Shown here piece by piece: positions 1 to 11,526 of a stretch of 64,000 bases of DNA (within the stretch, counting starts at the first letter, position 1; each line of letters opens with the position of its first letter). The notes under the pieces were generated by a model, which worked only from the letters and a program-made list of their open reading frames with translations, had not been told where the DNA came from and searched no databases. Both the position numbers and the translations under genes were made by a program. Location: assembly GCA_036867785.1 (NCBI GenBank), contig CP145410.1:1879041-1943040 (forward strand), read 5' to 3'. This DNA comes from Plasmodiophora brassicae. Taxonomy: Eukaryota > Endomyxa: Phytomyxea > Phytomyxea > Plasmodiophorida.

Positions 1-206
1 TCTCGCCTGCCGCCGTCAAGCGATTACTGGCCCGATCAAATGCGAACAAGTTCGCGCCTGCTCTGCAAACGTCGACCTACGTACCTACGTTTGTCGGGAG
101 CATGGTACAGATCTCTTGAGCCCGCGCAGCAGGTGACCTTCGCGTCATCGCTTAGTCCTGCCCAGTACAGTACGCAAGGTCGACCCGTAATAGCACAGAA
201 TCAGGT

Positions 207-1817
207 ATGACGCGGGTGGCAGCGTTGACACTCACCCTCAATGTGGCCGCGTTCTTCGTGGCCCTCTTCAGCGTCGGCGCCGGCCTGCATGTTCTATCGC
301 CGAATGGCACAGCCGTGGCGTCATTCGCCACGAATCGGTTTCAGTTCGCCAGCAATGCATTTGACGTCACCGGGCCGGTGTACGTCGTGACGACCCAGGA
401 AATGGCGCTCGAAACGCTGTCGGACGCGGCGGCCGGTCGTATCGTCGTTCTGCTGGACCCGGTCACAGCGCACCTCCAGCAATGGGCGGACCTGTGCGAA
501 CGCAGGTCCTGCCTGGCCCTGATCCGGGCCGGGGGAGTCGGCTTTAACGATGGGTACTCCGGATGGGCGTTCTGGGTCCACAGTCGGCCGTTCACGAGCC
601 TGCCCATGGTCGACATGAACATTTTCGCCGGCGTCGCCATGCTCAAGGTCATGCAGGCAGCGAACACGACGACAATCCGCATTGGATCCGGCCCCGACCT
701 GGACGCGGTGAACCCGTTCGCCGTCAATGTCGCATTCGATCCCTTTTCTGTCGCCGTACAGAACACGGCCTTCTTCATCGCGGCTCTCAACTTCCTGCTC
801 GCCCTCAAACGTCTGGCGTCGTTCGTCCTGGACCAGAACGGGAAGCTTCGGGCCCCGCCGCGATGGTAACGACGTCCTTGTCCAGGGACCGCCGCCCCTT
901 CCAGAGACTGATATCCCTGTAGGCCGGCGGGCGTCATCGTCGCCGAGCTCTATAGCTCGCTGGTGCGGATGATCTACTTCGCGAGCGGCGCGTTTACCCG
1001 GTTCCAGGGCATATCGGCGTACGCGTCGCGGTTCGGGTCCACAGCGTACCTGCCCTTCACGTACCTGTCGTCGGCGCTGGTCGGGTTCGCGATGCACGAC
1101 ACGCTGCACGCGGGGATGGTACTCTCCCGGACGCACAGAATCGTCCTGGGCGTCGTCCAGGCGTTCGTCTTCCTGATCGTCGCTGCCGACCAGCTGGCGA
1201 CGGTGGTGGCGACGGCGACGTTGAAGGACTTCCTGAACACGTCCATATTCTCAGTCATGTACCTCTGCATGGACCTGCCGATGGCGCTCGGGTTCATCAA
1301 ATACGGCCTCGCCGTGTCCAAGCAATTGCTGAAGACGCGATCGCTGACGGGCGCCGAGCAGCACCGCCGCCAGGTCTTCGCCAACCGCGTCAAGCTCAGC
1401 GGGATCGTCGGGTGGGGTCCTCCGTGTCGCGACGTGTCGTCGCAGGTACCTGACATGAACGCGCCCGTTAGGCTCGTGACGTTGACCAGTCAGCTGGCCT
1501 TCGCGTTGTGGTTCAGCGTGTCCGGCTGGGCCTATATGAACCTGTACGCGCTGTGCTCGATATTCTACGCCGTCCAGGGGATCCTGCACCTGTCCGCGTT
1601 CAAGCCCAAGCCGTCGATCGTCGACAAGTACGTCGGATTCAGTACCGTGCGCACCGAGACGAAGGCGTCGAAATCGGAGAGGAACCCGTTTGCGGGGACG
1701 CCCTCTTCGCCCCAGGTCGTGCGCATGTCCTCGCTCCAACCAACGCACCAGCCCGCCACCCAGACACCTGCCCAGGCAGACGTCGTGGAAGCCGGGGCCG
1801 TTTCTTCTGCACTGTGA
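207..1817 (+). CDS. Seven-TM receptor-like protein with PA-like ectodomain (copy 1)
   Basis: Two exons, 207-865 and 923-1817, give 517 aa; the junction (TG|G) restores an uninterrupted frame. The protein starts with a hydrophobic signal peptide (about 1-25). A roughly 155-residue ectodomain follows, containing a cysteine pair (WADLCERRSCLALIRA) in a context that resembles protease-associated (PA) domains. About seven hydrophobic segments come next (near residues 182-203, then in exon 2), and a polar Ser/Thr/Pro-rich cytoplasmic tail of about 80 aa ends the protein. The segment QHRRQVFANRVKLSG and the final ILHLSAFKPKP are shared in order with the minus-strand gene at 37,754-39,244, so the two are paralogues. 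The topology suggests a cell-surface receptor, which is inference. I do not recognise the family and cannot exclude a transporter. A further short intron near 1,410 is possible. Confidence 0.7.
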
Positions 1818-2090
1818 GTGCAATTGCCAGGGCCTCACCAACGAAACCCGCTGCAATGCCCCATGGTTGGTTTCGTCAATAAACGACACGGTTGGGACGG
1901 CGACCAACGATGGACCCCCTCCAGGTCGCGTTCTCCTGGCACACGAACAACGACGCCAGGAAGCCCAGCACGAACATGACGCGCAGCCCTCGTTGTCGAC
2001 GGGCTGGGCAGGTACGACGCCACGAGCCTCGAATGGGTACATTTGTATAATACGGGGGGATGGTGGGTGGCGGCGATGCGACGACAACGC

Positions 2091-3928
2091 TCACTTCAGG
2101 AGCTTCTTGATGACCGACTTCACGTTCATGCGCCTCATGTCGGCGTAGTCCTGGCCGCACCCGACGAACATGATCGGGATGCCGGCCGTGTACGTCATGC
2201 TGATGGCGGCGCCGACCTTGTCGTCGATCGTGTCGAACTTGGTCAGCACGATGCCGTCGATCAGGCGCGGCGTGTCCTCGGTGGACAGGTCGCTCAGCGC
2301 CAGGTTGAACTTGGTCAGCTGGTCGACGCCGTCGTTGCCGACCAGGGCCTCGCCGACGAACAGCACCAGGTCGGGGCGGTTCTGGATGATCAGCTTCGAC
2401 AGCGCCCGCATCAGCGGCTCGTTGTCCTGCATGCGCCCGGCCGTGTCGACCAGGACGACGTTGTTCTTCGCACGGCGGGCCGCCTCGATCCCCTCGGACG
2501 CCACGCCGGCCGGGTCCCGGTTGTACCCGCGCTGGAACAGCTCGACGCCCAGCGCGTTCGCGTGCGTCTTCAGCTGCTCGACGGCGCCGGCCCTGCCACC
2601 CCACACACGTTAAACCGACGACGGCGACTCGCGGTCGTTGGGCGGGGCGCGCGCGCTGACCTGAACGTGTCGCAGGCGACGAGGCTGACCGTCAGCTGCT
2701 TGGACAGCAGGTAGTAGCAGATCTTGGCCAGCGACGTCGACTTGCCGACGCCGTTGACGCCGACGAAGACGACCGAGTACGGGCGGCCCTCCTGCTCGTT
2801 CACCGTCCTGATCTTGCGCAGCAGGTCGCCGTCGTCGTGCGACTTGGACAGGACGCGGGTCAGCGTCTCCTCGATGGCCGCCCGCACGGCCGACCCGATC
2901 TGCAGCGACGACAGCGTCCTGCCGACCAGCGACGCGCTGACCGACCCGCAGATGTCGTCGGCGATGTCGGCCGCCACGTTCTTCGTCATCAGGTTCGTCC
3001 GCACCTTGTCCAGGGCGGGCGCCAGGTCGTCCGCCTCGAGGCGCTTCCCGATCAGGCCCTGGAAGTACCCGAACACGGACGACCGCGTCGTCCCGTCGAC
3101 GTCGTCCTCCACGTCGCTCGTGTCGTACCCGGAGTCGTCGTCCGCCGCCCCCGCCGACGGTATCGAGACGCGCCCGACGACGGCGTCGTCGTCGTCCGGG
3201 CGCGCCTGCCCATGATCGAGCGCGGTCGCCGGCGCGTCCGACGGCGCCGTCTTCAACGTCGCGTTGTTCCAGTTGCGTTTCGCGGCCGGCTTCTTCGGTT
3301 TCGTCGTCTCCGCAGCGGTGGCGCCCGCCTTCCTCGTCGACCCCGACGGGGCGGCGGCGCCCCGGCCACGACGACCGGCAACGCCACGCGCCTTCAGCTT
3401 GTCCAGCGCGCTCATGGGGCCATCGTCGGCCGCTGTACGAGGTGCGGCGTCGTCGCCTGCGGCCGCCGGTTCGTCCAGCAGCAGGTCCGGTTCGGGTCGG
3501 GCAGCGGTGTCGGCGGGCGGTTGGGGCGCTGCCGCCGGTTTCTTCGCGACGTTGCTCCCGGACTGTTCGTGCTTCTGCAGGATGCGATCGTACGGCGCGT
3601 CAAAGTCGGCAAACGTCGACACGGGAGCGGAGTCGAGTTGCACGCCGGCGAAACGCTCCAGGAACGCGGAGCGCAGCCGGTCGAGGAACGCGTCGACGTA
3701 GTGCAGGGTGATCTGGTTGAGGTAGGCGGCCACGAAGACGACGCCGGCCGTGTTCGACCGCGCCCATTTCAGGGCGTACTGCCCGCGGGAGTACGTCGCC
3801 TGGCCCGCATGGTCGGACAGGAGCACGTCCTGCACGAACTGCCTCGCGACGGCGTCCGCCTCGCTGGACAGGCGCCGGGACCACAGGACGACGCCCGACG
3901 TCGAGAAGATCAGCACCAGATCCAACAT
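2091..3928 (-). CDS. SRPRA: Signal recognition particle receptor subunit alpha (SRP docking protein)
   Basis: Two exons on the complement, 3928-2661 and 2592-2091, give 589 aa, close to the usual 600-640. The start at 3928 was chosen because [16 protein letters not shown] matches the conserved N-terminal longin-like SRX domain. A charged, Lys/Ala/Asp-rich linker follows, then the NG GTPase domain: G1 [22 protein letters not shown] across the intron, G3 DTAGR, G4 TKFD, and the C-terminal [11 protein letters not shown]. The receptor binds SRP54 in a GTP-dependent manner at the ER membrane and delivers ribosome-nascent chain complexes to the translocon, anchored through SR-beta. The 68-nt intron lies inside the conserved GTPase core. 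The gene is convergent with the receptor-like gene upstream and divergent from the EF-hand gene. Confidence 0.95.
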
Positions 3929-4334
3929 CGAGTGCCACCGCGGACTTCGCGGCAACCCGCGCCCCCCGTCGCCGCCGACCAAAACGCACAGACACGTCTG
4001 GCGGGAATCGAGCCGCACATTTGGCGCGCGCTTGTGCTTGTGACATTCACGACTGCCCCCACCTCGCTGCAAGTGCGCTTAGGGCATCCTGGGGTGTGTG
4101 TGCGTGCGTGTTTATGTATAGCGATGACGTTCCGACAGTACGAGCAGGCTGGCGGTGTTCCGCAAGAGCCAGCCCAAATACATGCGTTAGTCAACGGGCA
4201 CGATCGGGGATTTACGAGGTGTGGCCAGCTGCTGTGCGCGTGCCCTGCGTGAAGCATTCACGTGTGTCGCCCGGTGTTGCGCCATTTGAGTAGTCTGTCA
4301 GCCGTCTGCGTCGGCATCGAGGGTTCTGGGTGGA
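3929..4334. promoter_or_regulatory. Divergent intergenic region between SRPRA and the EF-hand gene
   Basis: About 400 bp separate two start codons facing away from each other, so it should hold both promoters. There is a short GT-rich stretch around 4,094-4,118. No TATA box or other defined element could be assigned. Confidence 0.4.
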
Positions 4335-5462
4335 ATGCCGTCGCACGCGATGATCAGCGACGACAAGGTTGGCGGAGATCGCCAGGGCACAAAGGCGTCG
4401 GCGGCGAAACCTTCAAACCGCATGTTCACCGACAAGACGTTCGAGGAGTACGCGGAGCAGGTACGGGGGGATCAGTTGCCCGACGCACCCGGTTCTGATT
4501 CCCCCTCTGGTCCACGTAGTTTGCTGAACTCACCGCGACCGACATTGACTCGCAAGCCGAGTTCTTCCTCAAGTCCTTCATCTTCGACCTGGTAGGCGGA
4601 GGCCTGGTGCGAATCCGGGTCGAGGCCGATCTGATGTACTTTGCGACAGGGCGACGAATGGAACGCGGTCAACGCCATCGCCAAGCAGTTCAAGGAGTAC
4701 ATTGCCAGCAAAGGGTTCAGCTCCAATGACCTGGACGCCGGTCAGGCGGCGGATTTCCTGCAGGTAACAAACGCGTCGTTAGGTTCAGCAGCGGGCATGT
4801 CACTCTGCATCCGGTTTGGCGTTAGAAAAACGGGCAGACGCGAACGGCCCTGCAACGGCGCGCCGAACTGTCCGATATCGACCTAGACAAGAACGACCGC
4901 ATCTGCCTGACCGAGTACCTCCTTCTGCACTTCAAGGTCGTCGCCGTATGCCAACAGGAAGTCAAAGATCTGACTGCCAGATTTGCCGGTCAATGCACAG
5001 GCCCTGATCCTGCAGGCGTACTTCAATCGGAAGCAGATGGCACCGACAGTCGACCTGAGCAATAACGGCATCGGCCTGACCGGTGTCGGTGCGATGCTTC
5101 TCGAGGAGCTGTTCACCGTGCCGGACGGGTGCGACCCAGCCGTCACCAAGGCCATCGAGGAGTTCATGGCCGCGCAACGCAAACGTAACAAGGCCATGAA
5201 GGAGTTGGCGGACAAGGCCGCGCAGGGCGGCGTGAAGGGCATGGCGGCCCAGAACGAGCTACGTCAGATGGAGGCTGAAGACCAGACGCTGACGAACAAG
5301 ATCGAACTCACTCTGAACGCCGCCAAGAAGCGGACCGCCAAGTACGGCGGCAAGGAGGCCCTACTCGACGCCAAGCAACAGGAAGAGGAGGCCAAACAGC
5401 AGCAGATCCAGAACTCGCGCGCCAAATTGGCGGCACGTGCCGCCCAGTTTGAGAACAAATAG
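4335..5462 (+). CDS. EF-hand calcium-binding protein with C-terminal coiled coil
   Basis: Five exons (4335-4460, 4520-4591, 4650-4763, 4826-4936, 5001-5462), all joined in phase 0, give 294 aa. Exon 4 contains a canonical EF-hand loop, DLDKNDRICLTE, with acidic residues at positions 1, 3 and 12. A weaker acidic loop (TATDIDSQAEFF) lies in exon 2, where the second of a pair would be expected. The last exon encodes about 110 residues rich in Lys, Glu, Ala and Gln (MKELADKAAQ..., EEEAKQQQIQ) predicted to form a coiled coil. The protein has no signal peptide or TM segment and is probably cytosolic. The fold and calcium binding are well supported. The specific role is not; a cytoskeletal or vesicle-associated Ca2+ sensor is a guess. 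Confidence 0.8.
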
Positions 5463-5603
5463 GGCAGCAGTACATACAGTCGGCTCTTTAGTCTTTACCC
5501 CATCTGCTCCTCACGTTGTTGATCCTGCGGAGCCACGGAGTTTGGGGATGCGGTGCTTTGCGAACGCGCCCGGCACGTCACCAGCCAGTCGGGTGACGCG
5601 TCG

Positions 5604-7507
5604 ATGTGCGTCGCGGATGTCGACGCGAGGCAACGCGTGGACCTCATCATTCGCGTGCGTTCCCCAGTCACCCGCGTGCCTGTCTGTTCCGGAGGTATTC
5701 TGACCCGAGTGCCTATTATACCTACGTAGGCGCGGTATGTGTGCCTGGTGCGCCCGGCGGCCGTACTCGAACATACGTCGATTGTCATCGACCAGGGCCG
5801 CATCGTCGACCTCCTCAACAATGACGATGAGCGATTGCGGAAATACGCACCTGGCAGCGTCGAGGACCTGTCGCGCAGCCATATCGTTCTGCCCGGCCTG
5901 ATCAATGCGCACACGCACCTGGGGATGACGAACATGCGCGGCTTGGCCGACGACCTCCGCCTCATTGACTGGCTCGCCAAGCACGTTTGGCCTGTGGAGC
6001 TGTCTCTCGTCGACGAACAGTTCTGCCGCGATGGCGCTGACCTGGGCATCGCCGAGGCGATTCGATCAGGGTATCAGTGTCATGCTGACCTCCGCCTCGG
6101 AAGCGTGACCATGCACGTTTCGTAGGACGACCTGCGTCAACGACATGTACTTCTTCCCGGAAGCGACCGCTGCCTCGTGTGACGCTGCTGGCATCCGAGC
6201 CATCGGTAGCGTCAGCGCCCCGTTGCGCCGCCGGCGTCGTCTGAACCACCTGCACACAGTGTCTGGAGCGGTATTCGACTTCCCGTCGCCGTACGGTTCC
6301 GGCCCCGAGGAGTACCGGACGAAAGGTTGGGTGGCCTCAGTCTCCTGCCTCGTACACGTGTGAACGTTCGTCGATAGGGCACAAACTCCACAAGCAGTAC
6401 GCGGCGCACGACCGCATCCGAACGGCGGCCTCGGCGCACGCGCCCTACACGTGCAGTGACTGTGTCCTGGAGACAGTCGCCCAAGATTCGACTGCGTTCA
6501 GCATTCCGATCCACGTGCACCTGCATGAGACGAGGGCCGAGGTCGAAGACAGCCACACGCGTACGTACGGATGCGTCCCAGATAGTGCTCGTCCGTTGCT
6601 GATCGGTGCGCTGCGCCAAAGTGAATCGTGATTCCCACTTGTGTCATCGGAGCGATCAGACGTGTCGGCCGCTCGCAAATTTCCATCGTCTGGGCCTGGT
6701 GACGCGACGCCTCGTCGCAGTGCACATGACGCACCTAAATGATCAGGAGATCGACCTGCTCCGGCAGTGCAACTCCTCTGTTGTTCACTGCCCATCGTCG
6801 AACCTGAAGCTAGCCAGCGGGTTCTGTCCAGCGTACAAGCTCCTGGCGGCAGGGTGCGGTCGCTGATCCATGTCCGGGTTTGCGCCTTACCAACCACGCT
6901 GTCTCGTCCGTAGGGTCAATGTGGCTCTTGGTACGGACAGCTCATGCTCGAACAATCGTCTGGACATGTTCGCCGAGATGAAACTGGCCGCGTTGCTCGC
7001 CAAAGGTCTATCCGACGATCCATCCGCGATCCCGGCGCAGACCGCCCTGGAAATGGCAACAATCAACGGCGCCAAGGCGCTTGGCATTGAGGTAAGCCGA
7101 AATCCAACGCCGTGATATGACGTCGTCATAGCATCGCAGTTGTCAGACCTGTTCGTGTAGAACAATGTCGGGTCTATAGAGTGCGGCAAAGTGGCGGATC
7201 TGATAGCGGTCGACAGCGACTGCATCGGGATGACGCCCATGTTCGATGTCGTGTCGCACCTCGTGTACGCCGCCACGGGCGCAAAGTCAGAACGATCAAT
7301 CGCTGTTACGTACGTACATCATGTGTACTGACCGTCGACCTGTCTGCCTGCAGTGTAACGCATTCCTGGGTGAACGGCAAGCCCATACTACGTGGCGGGC
7401 ACCTGCTCACGTTAGACGAATCGAGCATCAAGGCGCGGTCAACCGTTTGGCGAAAGAAAATCATCGAGGTCCAGAGACAGGCAAGCAACGAAGTTCCCGT
7501 CGCCTGA
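5604..7507 (+). CDS. Amidohydrolase, methylthioadenosine/S-adenosylhomocysteine deaminase type (ATZ/TRZ family)
   Basis: At least nine exons: 5604-5654, 5730-6070, 6126-6205, 6260-6325, 6378-about 6560, about 6650-6853, 6914-7091, 7161-7285, 7354-7507. The joint between the fifth and sixth is unresolved. Together they give about 440 aa. Diagnostic segments in order: VDLIIRARYV at the N-terminus; metal-binding [76 protein letters not shown]. These are the metal ligands and barrel motifs of zinc/iron-dependent deaminases that convert MTA or SAH to the inosyl analogues. Substrate cannot be fixed from sequence, since guanine and triazine hydrolases share the fold. The family is best known in bacteria and archaea, yet this copy is cut by many host-type introns, so any transfer would be old. 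Confidence 0.85.
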
Positions 7508-8151
7508 TCCAGCTCCTCTTCTACCGACAGCCATCTGCCACCACGACCACGTTCCACAGTACTGTGATCCTGTTCTTCAACCTGTCCATAAATTGCTCTT
7601 GTATCAACTCCAACGGACGGGACGCACAAAGGCGATATTCTGCCTAATGGTGGCCGACGTGCTGGGGGCCAATTCGGCAAGTGCCGGTGTCATGCAATCG
7701 CTCAAGACCGACGCAGTCGGGCAGACGATCGTCTATCTGGCCATGGCGAGGCACCGCCCACTTCCCGCAGCGAGTGAATACCAACTGGTTCCGACCGCTC
7801 TTCGCGCGATCCCTGACCCGCGACATGCGGCGTGTACGCCTACGACCGGATGACACGACCCAACTGGGATGGAAACCGCCGCTTCTTTACAACCAGCAAC
7901 TCGGTTCGCTAGCAGCCGCATTGGCGCCCTCCTCGCCGGACTGCTGTGTTCCACGTCTTGTATCCACGTAGGCGGTGGAACAACCTGATACGATTTCTGA
8001 TTCAGGGAATGGGAAACCAAGACCAAGTTTCGGCGCAAAGGGCGGGACTTACAACCAGCGGCATCCTTCGTCGCCGCTTTTTGAATGCCACCGGATTGAC
8101 CAGGGGCCCAAGTTCGCGAGCTGCGATACCATAACGTAAGCAACGTAACGT
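7508..8151. other. Intergenic stretch, no convincing gene
   Basis: About 640 bp after the amidohydrolase. Short open stretches exist in several frames, for example around 7,740-7,840 on the plus strand (AHFPQRVNTNWFRPLF), but frames break quickly and no splice combination joined them. It may be a gene remnant. Confidence 0.35.
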
Positions 8152-8793
8152 TCAAAATAAACGTCCACACTTGTTAATGCGACGGTCCTTCCAAGACTCT
8201 GGAAACTCCCTGAACTGCCGTCCTGCTCTTGCCAGTTTGCGCGTCACATCCGCGGTCTGAGCAGCGTTTGCAACAAAGAACGCTTCCAGGAGGTCTGTCG
8301 CGAAAGAGAACGCAAGCGCGTGCGCTTGCTCGCCGACACGCGATACATAATCTCTGCCCATCTCGGCAGCGTCGTCATTGTCATCGAATTCACCGTCGTT
8401 GTCGTCGTCCGGCTCTTCGTCTGTTAATCATCCCACGCGGAGTCAGCATCGAGGTCGATATCCGAAAAACCGGCCTCATTCGTCATATCCACTGCATTAT
8501 CGATGGCCTGCCGCAGATGTTCGTCGGCATTCTGCAGGTGACTCTGGGTAAACATGAATACATACCCGCGTCGACAGTCATTCGCAACTTACAGATGAGC
8601 ACACAGCGCATAAACTCTGCACGCAGGTACGGTCAGGCTGCGAAAATGAGCCCGTCACCGCGTCGTCGATATCTTCAGGGAAAGGGCTCGGCGGAGCGGG
8701 ATCAGAACTCTGTGGGTCAGAGGCAGAGCGTCCGGAAATTCGCTGGTATTGTTGCGGCTGGAAAAATATCACGCTTTGCAGAAGCATCGTCAT
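8152..8793 (-). CDS. Small acidic hypothetical protein, possibly frame-broken
   Basis: On the complement, an exon from ATG 8793 to 8593, a 49-nt intron (8592-8544, GTAAGT donor) and a second exon ending at TAA 8424 give about 107 aa. The product is Ser/Pro/Asp-rich and ends DLDADSAWDD. Immediately downstream, in another frame, lies a further coding-like stretch. It starts with acidic TDEEPDDDNDGEFDDNDDA, continues past Met at 8361 and ends near 8152 (RQFREFPESWKDRRINK). The two may be one gene broken by a frameshift or missed intron, or two small genes. No family is recognised. Confidence 0.35.
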
Positions 8794-8851
8794 CCATGGG
8801 CCGGACGCAGGAGACGTCATGTTCGTCAACACGGCTCGCTGGCGTGGTACG

Positions 8852-9125
8852 ATGAGCGAGCTGAACTGGGCCATACGGCACGGCAAGGGTCGTATTGTCT
8901 GGGATCAAGAAGGTCCCTGACATCAACGTCAACGAGGTCGATGACACTGACGGGATGGCGCCGCTGCACCGCCCTTGAACGGCGAGACGACCGTCGTCTC
9001 GAGCTGGTGCTGAGTTCCCGTGGTATCGAAGTCAACGACGAAGGTTACACGCCGTTGATGTTTGCGGCGGTCTACCGGCCCGAGCAGTTTTTGGAGCGAC
9101 TGCTGCGCAGCGCCCTTGGCATCAC
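8852..9125 (+). pseudogene. Ankyrin-repeat gene fragment with frame disruption
   Basis: Starting at ATG 8852 the translation reads MSELNWAIRHGK. Ankyrin-like text follows: DINVNEVDDTDGMAPLH, then after a frame change near 8,975 LELVLSSRGIEVNDEGYTPLMFAAVY. The spacing GxTPLxxA... matches ankyrin repeats. Two breaks cannot be bridged by a normal-length GT-AG intron: one near 8,890-8,915 and a frame change at the CACCGCCC sequence. I call it a decayed ankyrin gene. A sequencing indel is an alternative explanation for the second break. Confidence 0.45.
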
Positions 9126-9365
9126 GAGCGGTCTGGGCCGGAACGCCGCTGCCCTGGTCGGAGCGCCTCTGTCGTTGCGGGCGCCCCCTGCCTTCCCCCT
9201 CGTCGGTGCCGTGTCATCCTGCCGCTTCGCAAGTTTCAAAGCGAGCGCGATCCACTTCACGCACTATAATAATTGCGCGGGTGGTGCCAAGTCAGCGGGT
9301 TACCTGACCTCGCACGACCTCCTTTCTGCCCGATTTAGGAGCATCTGGAGGAGCCTCATTTGTTC

Positions 9366-10019
9366 ATGTCAGGGGTCTGTCTAGTCGCGCTCGCATTTGT
9401 GCTGGCCAACCCGGTCGGCGCCGGCCTGGTACAGTCGGTTATGGTCGACGCCATCGTCGAACCTGTTGCAGCAGTTCGACAGCGCCAGACCGGCACCGAT
9501 CATAACCGCACTGGCTCAGTAACGAGGACGTTCCTGGACGCCACGGTCGCCGAAATCGCAGGCCACCTCATTATGAATCGCGGGATAACACTAATCGGGC
9601 CCTTCGGACCTGGCCAGGTGCCCGCCATTCTCCTCGGGTATTTGTACGACACGTTAGTAAGCACGGCGAGCAGACTGACGCCTGAGGAATTGCCACTGCC
9701 GCCGTCAAGGACGGAGTTCAATAGGGGCAGCCGCCTCGAACTGCTTGGACCGCCGACGATCTACGAGATCCAGTATCCGACCGGGCAATGGGACCGACCG
9801 TCACGATCGCTGACATGCGCTAAGGACGACCTGAAAACCATAGCGGAATGGCGGCGCGAGATTGACGCCAAGATGCGCCTGAACGGCCCCGACATTGACG
9901 AGCTCATACGTCGATCGCAGACCTTACAGGAGGGCGCCGTCTCGTTCAAGAAACGAATCCATGGGAGGAACACTAGGGCGCAGCGTCTCATTCGTCGCCT
10001 ATACCAAGAGCGCAAATGA
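9366..10019 (+). CDS. Hypothetical protein with N-terminal hydrophobic segment
   Basis: An open frame of about 218 aa from ATG 9366 to TGA 10019. It begins MSGVCLVALAFVLANPVGAG, which could be a signal peptide or membrane anchor. A mixed polar region follows, including LIGPFGPGQVPAILLGYLYDTL and a basic C-terminus (AQRLIRRLYQERK). It may be the last exon of the ankyrin-like gene upstream. No family recognised. Codon composition resembles neighbouring genes. Confidence 0.45.
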   Translation: MSGVCLVALAFVLANPVGAGLVQSVMVDAIVEPVAAVRQRQTGTDHNRTGSVTRTFLDATVAEIAGHLIMNRGITLIGPFGPGQVPAILLGYLYDTLVSTASRLTPEELPLPPSRTEFNRGSRLELLGPPTIYEIQYPTGQWDRPSRSLTCAKDDLKTIAEWRREIDAKMRLNGPDIDELIRRSQTLQEGAVSFKKRIHGRNTRAQRLIRRLYQERK

Positions 10020-10103
10020 AGGACGATGTCGGCCGGCGCTCACGACAGGACCCAGAAACAACTGTGCGGAATACGTACGCCAGCATGCACGTGTACTAAT
10101 GGA

Positions 10104-11526
10104 TTAGACGCCACAGGTGCACCCCGATGGATCCAACTCGACCACGTCGTCGGTCGCCAGCATGGCGTCGTCGCTGCGAGCCCGATCCCATTCATCGAAT
10201 ATCAGGAACAGCACCTGCTGGAATTGCTGCACGGGACCACGAGTCAGTGAGAACCCGTGCGCGACGACAGGCGCATGCACGCTCCAACCTGAAACGTGGT
10301 CGCCGAATGGAATGCCAGATGCAATCGCCACAGCGCCCAAATGATGTTCTCCTCCGGGATGTCGGCGAAGCGAACCAGCGGCAATGCCTGCAATGGCGCC
10401 GGTCAGTGCACGTGGGGGAACGTGCCTACGACGCTGCCGCGTACCCTTTCGATGACAAATTGCCGATTGGCTTCCTTGAGGTGCATGAAGAGCCAGGTCG
10501 CATGGTAGAACCTGTTCGCGGGTGAGGGGTGCTGCACAGCAGGGTCGGTCCTGAATTGACCGACAGGAACTGGCACAGTCTGGATTCGTCGTTGGCGAGG
10601 ATGAAGGCCATCATGACGTACAGCTGCGAGCAGGACATGGTCGGCACAACGGTCGGCACTGCGCGACGTGTCATCCCCACGTAAGACGTTCACATAGTGC
10701 TTCGCTTACCAAACAGGTTGACCAGCTCGTCGATCTTCAGCGCGTCCAGGTACGTGACCGCGTGCAAAAGGCGGACGACCGCTGGCAGGCCGACCTTGCT
10801 GCCGACTTTGACCGGGCAACGGTCGCACCATTGCCTGCAGGCGCGAGCGCCATCGTCGGAGCTCCAGCGATGGAAAAACTGGCAGGGATCGGGCGCCTTG
10901 GTGAACGCGCTAGGGACGGCGCCAGCGCTGAACCCCTCGCTCTGTTCGTCCTCGGCAACGGGCGTCACCACCGACGCCGCCGACATGCGACGATACGTCC
11001 TGGCGGGCGCCGCCGGAGTCGTCGTCGTCGTCGTCGTCGTCCCCGCAGCCATTGTGACGAACGCGACGTTCCGCGTCGGTGATGATTGCCGCGAGTCTTC
11101 GAGGATCGCCGATGACGTCGTGGCCACCTGGGACGCACGTCGACTGCGAGCTCGCGAGCTCAGCGGAGGGGCAGCCGGGTCGAAGAACTCCTGGAAGAAC
11201 GCGTGGTAGTTGATGCAGCGCCCCGGCAGTCGGGTCGTCATGTAGTCGGCGTTGGCGCTATCCGCGTCGTCGGTGCTGCCGGACGGGTCGCCGGTCCAGC
11301 TGCCCAGATCGCGATCGGGCGCATCCGCCATGGTCGCCATATCGAACCGCGCCGTCGACGTCGGCCCGTACGCGGCGCTGTCCACCGACGCCGCCACCGA
11401 CGACGACCGCCGCGTCTTCCGGGCCGCCGCCGTCTGCGTCCGCCCGACCTGACGCGACGACGCGTCCTCGTGGCTGCGGTCGAACGACGAGAACCGGCGC
11501 ATGACCCGGCGCATCACGGTCGACAT
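10104..11526 (-). CDS. Five-exon hypothetical protein with disordered N-terminal half
   Basis: On the complement, exons 11526-10710, 10658-10565, 10511-10445, 10387-10289 and 10226-10104 join with matching phases and 51-62-nt introns, giving 399 aa. Residues 1-about 230 are Ser/Arg/Thr-rich with a run of eight threonines, so probably disordered. The rest (FLFYHATWLFMHLKEANRQ, IPEENIIWALWRLHLAFHSA, FQQVLFLIFDEWDRA) looks like a compact helical domain. The helical pattern faintly recalls small-GTPase regulator domains such as VPS9 or RhoGAP, but I could not confirm any catalytic residue, so no function is assigned. An upstream in-frame ATG at 11583 is the alternative start. Confidence 0.7.

Noticed and set aside
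321-1136. Long minus-strand open frame opposite the first receptor gene
   Set aside because: Arg/Gln/Pro-rich translation typical of antisense reading of GC-rich coding DNA; the plus strand has signal peptide, TM helices and a paralogue.
2837-4252. 471-codon plus-strand open frame opposite SRPRA
   Set aside because: Antisense shadow: extremely arginine-rich, no motifs, and the complement encodes a complete GTPase.
10512-10564. Possible 29-nt intron in the minus-strand gene at 10.1-11.5 kb
   Set aside because: A 53-nt intron (10,512-10,564) restores the frame with a normal length.
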